NCBI GenBank assembly: GCA_025450095.1
Contig: JANWID010000213.1
Coordinates: forward strand, 1-6,932
Length of the DNA stretch: 6,932 nt
Direction of reading: 5' to 3'
Source: Bacteroidia bacterium
Lineage (GTDB): Bacteria > Bacteroidota > Bacteroidia > AKYH767-A > OLB10
Below the pieces are notes generated by a model, which was not told where the DNA came from, searched no databases, and saw nothing but the letters and a program-made list of their open reading frames with translations. The number at the start of each line of letters is the position of its first letter. The first letter of the stretch is position 1. Both the position numbers and the translations under genes were made by a program. Shown here piece after piece: positions 1-5,931 of this stretch.

Positions 1-2
1 AA

Positions 3-32
3 AAATTAGAAGGAATCGTGGCGAATTGCTAA
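3..32 (+). CDS. Possible 3' end of the gene preceding nuoJ (presumably nuoI), partial
   Basis: Reading from base 3 gives KLEGIVANC and a TAA stop at 30-32, 54 bp before the nuoJ ATG. In canonical nuo operons the gene before nuoJ is nuoI, the subunit with two 4Fe-4S clusters, so these residues may be its C-terminus. Nine residues without a cluster motif cannot prove this. Reading from base 1 instead gives KN and a TAG stop at 7-9, which would be an equally possible end. The identity rests on gene order alone. Confidence 0.25.
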   Translation, partial: KLEGIVANC

Positions 33-68
33 TTTCGCACACCCGGAAACAACAGGAAAAACAGCTCT

Positions 69-81
69 GGTAATCGTTACC
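69..81 (+). repeat. Short inverted repeat just before the nuoJ start
   Basis: GGTAA-TCG-TTACC is a perfect 5-bp stem with a 3-nt loop, ending 5 nt before the nuoJ ATG. No Shine-Dalgarno sequence is present here. If it folds in the mRNA it would sit within the ribosome footprint and could dampen nuoJ initiation. A stem this short may be chance. Confidence 0.25.
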
Positions 82-86
82 GTTTT

Positions 87-584
87 ATGTCAATTTACGC
101 ATTTTACATACTGGCTTTTCTTAGCATATTCAGTGCACTCATGGTAGTGTTCTCAAAAAAACCAGTACACAGTGTTCTGTATATCATCTTCTGTTTTTTT
201 ACCATCGCCGGTCATTATATTCTGCTTAATGCACAGTTTCTTGCAGCGGTGCACGTAATCGTTTATTCCGGAGCGATAATGGTTTTGTTCCTGTACGTCA
301 TCATGATGCTCAACCTGAATTCCGAGGGGGAACCTCATAAGCCGGGAATGATAAAAACTGTTGCTGTAATTTCAGGAGGATTGCTGCTCATTGTGCTGGT
401 CAGCATTTTGAAAAGCGCTGATGGATTGCAGAACACCGGAAGTGGCTCAGGTCAGATTGGTATGGTTGAAATTCTGGGAATGGTACTCTACGATAAATAC
501 ATGTTACCATTTGAAGTCTCGGCATTATTGTTCCTGACCGCAATGATAGGAGCAACTATGATTGGTAAAAAAGAAGTTAACTGA
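87..584 (+). CDS. nuoJ: NADH-quinone oxidoreductase subunit J (NuoJ)
   Basis: A 165-residue integral membrane subunit of complex I. It sits at the junction between the quinone-binding part and the antiporter-like subunits and helps transmit the redox-driven change into the membrane arm. About five membrane segments are visible (roughly residues 5-22, 28-47, 51-76, 89-108 and 140-160). Family hallmarks are KPVHSVLY near residues 25-32, the third helix [20 protein letters not shown] (51-70), which holds the conserved YxGAIMVLF segment, and the C-terminal [22 protein letters not shown] pattern (135-156) with a Glu at 143. The length is usual for bacterial NuoJ. The ATG at 87 is the only plausible start: the frame is closed by TAA at 30-32 and no other ATG lies between. 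It ends one base before the nuoK ATG, so the two are probably translationally coupled. No Shine-Dalgarno sequence is seen, as is common in Bacteroidota. Confidence 0.96.
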   Translation: MSIYAFYILAFLSIFSALMVVFSKKPVHSVLYIIFCFFTIAGHYILLNAQFLAAVHVIVYSGAIMVLFLYVIMMLNLNSEGEPHKPGMIKTVAVISGGLLLIVLVSILKSADGLQNTGSGSGQIGMVEILGMVLYDKYMLPFEVSALLFLTAMIGATMIGKKEVN

Positions 585-585
585 A

Positions 586-909
586 ATGAATCATTCTATC
601 CTCGATTCACTGCATGTAAATAATTACGTCATTCTATCGGTGATCCTGTTTACAATTGGTGTTATGGGAGTATTATTCCGCAGGAATACCATCATCATAT
701 TTATGTGTATTGAAATTATGCTGAATGCAGTGAATTTATTGATGGTTGCATTTTCAGTAATGCATGGTGATCCGGGAGGCCAGGTAATGGTATTCTTTAT
801 AATGGCGGTTGCAGCTGCAGAAGTTGCAGTGGGCCTGGCAATCCTGGTTATGATTTTCCGAAATGTGGGTGGTGTTGATATCAATCTTCTTAATAAGCTG
901 AAGTGGTAA
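586..909 (+). CDS. nuoK: NADH-quinone oxidoreductase subunit K (NuoK)
   Basis: A 107-residue, three-helix membrane subunit homologous to MrpC of Mrp antiporters. It forms part of the chain of buried charges between the quinone site and NuoN. Helices lie at about residues 13-31, 34-58 and 66-91. The two essential buried glutamates are visible: E43 in [12 protein letters not shown] and E79 in [13 protein letters not shown]. They are 36 residues apart, the same spacing as E36 and E72 of the E. coli protein. I chose the ATG at 586, in the string TGAAATG that follows the nuoJ stop. An in-frame TTG at 562 would add eight charged residues (VKKKLTE) that are encoded inside nuoJ and lengthen the protein beyond the usual ~100-107. 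The N-terminus is slightly longer than that of E. coli NuoK (offset 7), which fits the 586 start. nuoL follows after 28 bp. Confidence 0.96.
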   Translation: MNHSILDSLHVNNYVILSVILFTIGVMGVLFRRNTIIIFMCIEIMLNAVNLLMVAFSVMHGDPGGQVMVFFIMAVAAAEVAVGLAILVMIFRNVGGVDINLLNKLKW

Positions 910-937
910 TTAATATTATTAATAAAAAGTTGCTGAA

Positions 938-2836
938 GTGAACAATTTGTTGTGGCTTATCCCGGTTTTGCCATTGCTGGGATTCCTGGTTAACGGAATT
1001 GGCAACAAGAAAATTCCCCGTAATGTAAGCGGGTGGATTGCTTCGCTAATGGTGCTGGGTAGCTTTATTGTATCACTGGATTTATTCATGCAATTGTGTG
1101 CGGATCCCGCACTTACCATTAAAGCGGATTATTTTCAATGGATGCATGCAGGTTCTTTTTCAGTGAATTTCGGTTTCCTTGTCGACAGGCTTTCCATAGT
1201 AATGCTGCTGGTAATTACCGGAGTGGGTTTTCTCATTCACATGTATTCAATCGGATACATGGGTCATGAAACAGATTATGCCAGGTATTTCTCGTACCTG
1301 AACCTTTTTGTATTCTTCATGCTGATCCTGGTTCTGGGTTCCGGTTATCTGCTCATGTTTGTAGGTTGGGAAGGGGTAGGGCTTTGTTCTTATCTTCTCA
1401 TTGGATTTTGGTTTACAAACAATTCATATAACGAAGCTGCGAACAAGGCATTCATCATGAACCGTATCGGGGATTTGGGATTCCTGCTCGGAATGTTTTT
1501 GATTTTTCAAACCTTTGGTTCGCTTGAATACGAAAAAGTATTTGCAGGAGCAGCCGCATTACCTTACGATCTTCCCGTATTTACAGCCATTACACTTTTG
1601 TTATTTGTTGGTGCAATTGGAAAGAGCGCCCAGATACCATTGTTTACATGGTTGCCTGACGCTATGGCAGGTCCTACACCTGTGTCGGCTCTGATCCATG
1701 CGGCGACAATGGTTACGGCAGGAATTTATATGGTGGTACGTTCCAATGTGCTTTATGCTATGGCACCATTCAGTTCCGATATCGTAGCAGTAATCGGTTT
1801 ACTTACGGCACTGATTGCAGCTTTGATCGGATTGAAACAAAATGATATTAAGAAAGTGCTGGCATATTCTACAGTCAGCCAGCTTGGTTTTATGGTAGTG
1901 GCACTCGGAGTGGGAGCATATTCAACTGCGTTGTTTCATGTGGTAACCCATGCGTTCTTCAAAGCGCTGTTATTCCTCGGTGCAGGAAGCGTGATTCATG
2001 CAATGGGAGGAGAGCAGGATATCCGGAAAATGGGCGGACTGAAAAAGGCACTTCCGGTAACGCATATCACGTTCCTGGTTGCAACACTTGCTATTTCCGG
2101 CATTCCGCCATTCGCAGGATTCTTTTCAAAAGACGAGATCCTGGCTGCAGCATACATGCGTTCGCCGTTAATATTCGCTGTGCTCGCAATTACTTCGGTG
2201 ATCACTGCTGTTTATATGTTTCGTTTGTATTTTCTCACGTTCGCAGGTTTATTCCGCGGAACACGCCACCAGCAGGAACATCTTCATGAATCACCGGCAA
2301 CCATGACCATCCCGCTCATTATTCTCGCAGCACTAAGTACAGCTGGAGGTTTTATGGGAATGCCTGAAATTTTCCATGCACCACATTATTTCAATAACTT
2401 TCTTGAACCGGTAACAAAGTTCTCAGATGCATATTTCACAGGACATGTTTCCCACACGTTCGAATATGTTATGATGGGAAGTACGGTAACAGTGCTGTTA
2501 TTGGCGATCTTCCTCGTATATAACAAGTATGTTAAAGGAGAACATATTCCCGCTGCGGATGTCTCACTGAGCGGGATGCAAAAAGTGCTTTCTCGTAAAT
2601 TTTATTTCGATGAGTTTTACGATGCAGTCATTACACGCCCGATGGATTCACTGAGTCGTTTTTCATACAAATGGATTGAACAGGGATTTATTGATAAAAT
2701 CGTGAATTCATTTGGTATGGTTACAAACAGTACATCCTCCCTGCTTCGGCTTAGTCAGCAGGGAAATTTAGGGTTCTACCTGTTCGCAATGGTTTTCGCA
2801 ATAATGTTCCTTTTAATAACAATGCTTGTAATCTGA
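938..2836 (+). CDS. nuoL: NADH-quinone oxidoreductase subunit L (NuoL), GTG start
   Basis: A 632-residue antiporter-like subunit at the distal end of the complex I membrane arm, predicted to pump protons. Key residues match the E. coli protein almost number for number: E145 in FVGWEGVGLCSYLLIGFW, D179 in NRIGDLG, K229 in GAIGKSAQIPLFTWLPDAM, H254 in SALIHAATMVTAG, H334, H338 and K342 in FHVVTHAFFKALLFLGAGS, and K398 in GFFSKDE. The C-terminal part (about 545-610, with FYFDEFYDAV and LSQQGN) corresponds to the long lateral helix that braces NuoM and NuoN, followed by a last membrane segment at about 611-632. The start is GTG at 938. An in-frame TAA at 923-925 and the absence of any ATG between leave little alternative, and MNNLLWLIPVLPLLGFLVNG is a typical NuoL N-terminus. 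nuoM begins 6 bp after the stop. Confidence 0.97.
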   Translation: MNNLLWLIPVLPLLGFLVNGIGNKKIPRNVSGWIASLMVLGSFIVSLDLFMQLCADPALTIKADYFQWMHAGSFSVNFGFLVDRLSIVMLLVITGVGFLIHMYSIGYMGHETDYARYFSYLNLFVFFMLILVLGSGYLLMFVGWEGVGLCSYLLIGFWFTNNSYNEAANKAFIMNRIGDLGFLLGMFLIFQTFGSLEYEKVFAGAAALPYDLPVFTAITLLLFVGAIGKSAQIPLFTWLPDAMAGPTPVSALIHAATMVTAGIYMVVRSNVLYAMAPFSSDIVAVIGLLTALIAALIGLKQNDIKKVLAYSTVSQLGFMVVALGVGAYSTALFHVVTHAFFKALLFLGAGSVIHAMGGEQDIRKMGGLKKALPVTHITFLVATLAISGIPPFAGFFSKDEILAAAYMRSPLIFAVLAITSVITAVYMFRLYFLTFAGLFRGTRHQQEHLHESPATMTIPLIILAALSTAGGFMGMPEIFHAPHYFNNFLEPVTKFSDAYFTGHVSHTFEYVMMGSTVTVLLLAIFLVYNKYVKGEHIPAADVSLSGMQKVLSRKFYFDEFYDAVITRPMDSLSRFSYKWIEQGFIDKIVNSFGMVTNSTSSLLRLSQQGNLGFYLFAMVFAIMFLLITMLVI

Positions 2837-2842
2837 TCCCGG

Positions 2843-4300
2843 ATGCAAACACTGCTGCTCTTTCTTTTTCCCTTTGCAGGGATGCTGGTGGTAAGACTGC
2901 TTTCAGGCAGAAAATCTGCTGACCAGGCGGCATTGCTGCTTTCACTGGTGACTCTTGTTGATACTATTTGGAAACTATCCATGTTTGATCCGAATGGAGG
3001 ATTCCAGTTTGTTTTTGATCAGTATTGGATTGAAAATCTTGGAATCAGCCTGAAGTTTGGTCTCGATGGAATTGGTATACTGATGGTGTTGCTTACCAAC
3101 GCACTGGTTCCATTGATTATTTATTCAACACGGAATAGGGATATCAGTGATTACAAAAATTTCTATAGCCTGATATTTTTAATGCAGCTTGCGCTGATTG
3201 GAGTGTTCAGTGCCCTGGATGGATTCCTTTTTTATGTTTTCTGGGAGCTTGCGCTGATACCCATCTGGTTTATCTGTCTTTTATGGGGTGGACACGACAG
3301 GATTCGCATCACACTTAAATTCTTCATATATACTTTATCGGGAAGTCTATTAATGCTTGTTGGACTTATTTACCTGTATCTCCAGACACCCGGCACACAT
3401 TCTTTCGATATTGATAGCATCTATGCTATAAGCCTGACTCCGGAACAACAATCCTGGTTGTTTTGGGCATTTTTTGCTGCATTCGCAATTAAGATTCCGG
3501 TTTTCCCGCTGCATACATGGCAACCCGATACGTACACGATAGCACCTTCACAAGGCACGATGCTTCTTTCCGGGATCATGTTGAAAATGGGTCTTTACGG
3601 AATAATTCGCTGGATGCTTCCTGTTGTACCACTCGGCATCGATCAATGGTCATGGCTGGCTATTTTACTGGCCGTTGCAGGAATTGTGTATGGCTCGGCA
3701 ATGGCAATCGCGCAAACAGATTTTAAGAGAATGGTGGCGTATTCTTCCCTTGCACACGTTGGACTTATTACAGCAGGAATTTTTTCATTATCAATGATCG
3801 GTGTCCAGGGTGCGGTTTTCCAGATGCTCAGTCACGGTATCACTGCAGTTGGTTTATTCTTTATTGCTGATATTCTGCAGGCCCGATACAAAAGTTCAGA
3901 AATGCCAGAAATGGGAGGATTGGCACATCGCTCGAATATTTTTGCAACAGGCTTCATGATTATTATGCTCGGAAGTGTGGCGCTTCCACTTACCAGTGGT
4001 TTTGTTGGTGAATTCATGTTGCTGGCGGGGCTCTATAAATACAGCTGCTGGCTTGCATTTTTCGGAGGGCTCACTATTATTTTCGGTGCAGTATATATGT
4101 TAAGGGCTTACCGTAACATCATGCTGGGAAATGAGTCAAAGTCTTCCGGTGCCTTCAAACCACTTCAACTAAATGAAAAAATTATCCTGCTGGTTATCGC
4201 AGTGCTTGTTATTATTCTGGGCGTATATCCCAAACCGTTACTAGACCTGGCGGAGCCTTCCATTAAATTGATTCTTGAAAAAGCAGGAGAAACAGTTTGA
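2843..4300 (+). CDS. nuoM: NADH-quinone oxidoreductase subunit M (NuoM)
   Basis: A 485-residue antiporter-like proton-pumping subunit, placed between NuoL and NuoN in the membrane arm. Family residues are visible: E135 in FWELALIPIWF, K217 and H224 in AIKIPVFPLHTWQPDTY, K248 in GIMLKMGLYG, K295 and H305 in TDFKRMVAYSSLAHVG, H331 in MLSHGI, and E390 in GFVGEFMLLAG. From the second half of the chain on, numbering runs 17 below E. coli (K234, K265, H322, H348, E407). The terminal-helix Glu, where NuoL and NuoN carry Lys, confirms NuoM rather than a paralog. The N-terminus is shorter than in E. coli but keeps a first membrane segment. The ATG at 2843 lies 6 bp after the nuoL stop, which suggests coupled translation. 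The nuoM stop overlaps an ATG (TGATG) that leads straight into a stop codon. Confidence 0.97.
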   Translation: MQTLLLFLFPFAGMLVVRLLSGRKSADQAALLLSLVTLVDTIWKLSMFDPNGGFQFVFDQYWIENLGISLKFGLDGIGILMVLLTNALVPLIIYSTRNRDISDYKNFYSLIFLMQLALIGVFSALDGFLFYVFWELALIPIWFICLLWGGHDRIRITLKFFIYTLSGSLLMLVGLIYLYLQTPGTHSFDIDSIYAISLTPEQQSWLFWAFFAAFAIKIPVFPLHTWQPDTYTIAPSQGTMLLSGIMLKMGLYGIIRWMLPVVPLGIDQWSWLAILLAVAGIVYGSAMAIAQTDFKRMVAYSSLAHVGLITAGIFSLSMIGVQGAVFQMLSHGITAVGLFFIADILQARYKSSEMPEMGGLAHRSNIFATGFMIIMLGSVALPLTSGFVGEFMLLAGLYKYSCWLAFFGGLTIIFGAVYMLRAYRNIMLGNESKSSGAFKPLQLNEKIILLVIAVLVIILGVYPKPLLDLAEPSIKLILEKAGETV

Positions 4301-4367
4301 TGTAAAAAAAATAAAACGGAGGATTATAAAAAGGTAAACGCAACAGGATAGAATAAAAATAAAATTA
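4300..4367 (+). other. AT-rich nuoM-nuoN spacer with start-stop ATGTAA and stranded GGAGGA
   Basis: This is the largest gap inside the operon. The nuoM stop reads TGATGTAA, so an ATG overlapping the stop is followed at once by TAA. A strong Shine-Dalgarno-like GGAGGA lies at 4318-4323, but no ATG, GTG or TTG start follows within a useful distance; the nuoN ATG is 44 nt further on. The rest is A-rich. A-rich sequence just before the start is a common translation signal in Bacteroidota. I see no terminator hairpin and no convincing promoter, so nuoN is probably co-transcribed with nuoM. Confidence 0.4.
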
Positions 4368-5738
4368 ATGAACACGCTCATCACTATATCCGGAATTGGC
4401 ATTCTGGCCATGCTTGCGGAAATCTTCAGGTTCCGGAAGGCATTGTTCCCGTTAGTGTTGGCAGGCCTTGGACTGGCTATCGGTTGTGCAATTGCTGACT
4501 GGGATACCGCAACCCGGTATTACAGTGATATGATGTTCTTTGATAATTATGCTATTGCATTTTCAGTGGTAATGCTCATCACTACTTTATTGTGGTTTCT
4601 CCTGGGTTCCGGGTTTGTGAATGACAGTAGTCACCAGACAGAGTTCACAAGCCTGATCATATTTTCACTGGCAGGAGGAATTGTGATGGTCAGCTTTGCG
4701 GATCTGACTATGTTGTTTATCGGTCTCGAAATTTTATCAATTGCCATGTATATTATGGCTGCTGCGAACAAAGCGGAACTTCGGTCAAATGAAGCGGGAT
4801 TTAAATATTTCATGCTGGGAGCATTTGCCACGGGATTTCTGTTATTTGGTATTGCACTTATATATGGCGCTTCCGGTACATTTAATCTCCAGGAAATTAC
4901 AGCGTATGTTTCTTCAAACCGTTCAAATCTTCCCCTGATATTTAAAACCGGTGTTGTATTAATGATGATCGGATTGGTTTTCAAAATTTCAGCGGCGCCA
5001 TTCCACTTTTGGGCACCGGATGTTTACGAAGGAGCACCATCTCCCGTTACCGCCTATATGTCAACTGTGGTGAAAACCGCCGCATTTGCTGCATTCCTGC
5101 GGTTGTTTATTTGCTTTGGCGGCATCAGTGACTGGTGGAGCCCTGTTCTTGCTGTATGTTCTGCGCTTAGTATGCTTGCCGGAAATATACTGGCGGTTTA
5201 CCAGAAAAGCATTAAACGAATGCTTGCATATTCCAGCATCGCGCATGCTGGCTATATGCTGATGGCAATTGTTGCAATGAACGACATTTCGACAATTTCA
5301 TTACTCCTTTATACTGCCGCATATTCGGCAGGTAGTATAGCAGTGTTTACCCTGGTTATTACCATGACCAATGCAGGAAGTGAATCATTATCGGTATTAA
5401 AGGGATTTTCATCGGTGAACAAAACCGGGGCTTTTTTGATTTCCGCCACGATGTTATCACTTGCCGGAATACCTCCCGTGGCAGGATTCTTCGCGAAGTA
5501 TTTTGTATTCACTGCTGCATTAAAAAGTAATTATACCTGGCTTGTTCTTCTGGCTGTAATCAGTTCGCTGATCGGTGTTTATTATTATTTCCGTGTAATC
5601 ATCAACATGTATCAGCCTGCTGATAGGGAATCGCTTCAATTGCGCTTATCACCCGTTCACCATATCGTGCTTTGGTTGGCATTCATACTTACTGTTATAC
5701 TTGGAATTTTACCTGGTTTCCTGTTAAAATTAATGTAA
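4368..5738 (+). CDS. nuoN: NADH-quinone oxidoreductase subunit N (NuoN)
   Basis: A 456-residue antiporter-like subunit, the one closest to NuoK/NuoJ in the membrane arm and the third proton-pumping unit. Diagnostic residues are E121 in LFIGLEILSIAMYIM, K206 and H213 in FKISAAPFHFWAPDVYEGAP, K236 in STVVKTAAF, K283 and H293 in SIKRMLAYSSIAHAGYM, and K377 in GIPPVAGFFAKYFVF. These correspond to E133, K217, K247 and K395 of E. coli NuoN. HFWAPDVYEGAPSPVTAY is a clear NuoN signature. The chain is some 30 residues shorter than the E. coli protein, partly at the N-terminus. The ATG at 4368 is favoured because TAA at 4335-4337 closes the frame upstream and no other start codon intervenes. It is the last nuo gene, as in most nuo operons, and a candidate terminator follows at 5752. 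Confidence 0.97.
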   Translation: MNTLITISGIGILAMLAEIFRFRKALFPLVLAGLGLAIGCAIADWDTATRYYSDMMFFDNYAIAFSVVMLITTLLWFLLGSGFVNDSSHQTEFTSLIIFSLAGGIVMVSFADLTMLFIGLEILSIAMYIMAAANKAELRSNEAGFKYFMLGAFATGFLLFGIALIYGASGTFNLQEITAYVSSNRSNLPLIFKTGVVLMMIGLVFKISAAPFHFWAPDVYEGAPSPVTAYMSTVVKTAAFAAFLRLFICFGGISDWWSPVLAVCSALSMLAGNILAVYQKSIKRMLAYSSIAHAGYMLMAIVAMNDISTISLLLYTAAYSAGSIAVFTLVITMTNAGSESLSVLKGFSSVNKTGAFLISATMLSLAGIPPVAGFFAKYFVFTAALKSNYTWLVLLAVISSLIGVYYYFRVIINMYQPADRESLQLRLSPVHHIVLWLAFILTVILGILPGFLLKLM

Positions 5739-5751
5739 GTATCTCAAAATT

Positions 5752-5819
5752 AAATACCTGCAAAATATTCCAGATCAATATCCTGAGTTCCGGGTGGAGC
5801 AGGTATTTTACTGTTTTTA
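5752..5819 (+). terminator. Candidate intrinsic terminator after nuoN
   Basis: AAATACCTGC (5752-5761) pairs perfectly with GCAGGTATTT (5799-5808), a 10-bp stem. TCCA (5769-5772) and TGGA (5795-5798) could extend it past a one-sided 7-nt bulge. The right arm is followed by TTACTGTTTTT (to 5819), a broken T tract. The left arm is preceded by A-rich sequence, so it might also work in reverse. The 37-nt loop is large for a classical terminator and the stem is not very GC-rich, so this is plausible rather than certain. Its position 13 bp after the operon's last stop supports the call. Confidence 0.5.
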
Positions 5820-5830
5820 AGCCTTTTCAC

Positions 5831-5862
5831 TTAGACCCATTCGGTTAAATTTTCTATATTTG
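5831..5862 (+). promoter_or_regulatory. Candidate Bacteroidota-type promoter for the repeat-protein gene
   Basis: TATATTTG at 5855-5862 matches the Bacteroidota -7 consensus TAnnTTTG exactly. Twenty bases upstream, TTAG (5831-5834) is a weak match to the TTTG/TTG -33 element. Transcription would begin near 5868 and leave a leader of about 60 nt before the ATG at 5932. The placement between a putative terminator and a new gene is what one would expect, but the weak -33 box limits certainty. Confidence 0.45.
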
Positions 5863-5931
5863 TTTGCCGGAATCTGCGATTGCGGTATTTTATAATCACC
5901 GCTAAAGCAGTAATTTACAACGGATCGTTTA

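Noticed and set aside
562..585. TTG start that would extend NuoK by eight residues (VKKKLTE...)
   Set aside because: It lies within nuoJ, adds a charged extension not expected of NuoK, and a well-placed ATG follows at 586, one base after the nuoJ stop.
909..923. Perfect odd-centred AT palindrome ATTAATATTATTAAT between nuoK and nuoL
   Set aside because: Too AT-rich to form a stable hairpin or terminator, and it lies inside a tight operon. It may be chance in an AT-rich spacer.
3517..3726. 69-codon + strand frame inside nuoM
   Set aside because: Out of frame with nuoM through its most conserved region; low-complexity translation without a domain or start signal.
4631..4984. 117-codon open frame on the minus strand opposite nuoN
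   Set aside because: It lies entirely antisense to a well-conserved gene and shows no recognisable domain; long antisense frames are expected from codon bias.
1..5738. Mrp-type antiporter or formate hydrogenlyase operon instead of complex I
   Set aside because: The exact J-K-L-M-N order, the NuoJ and NuoK signatures with their two glutamates, and three distinct antiporter-like subunits with NuoL-, NuoM- and NuoN-specific terminal-helix residues fit only complex I.
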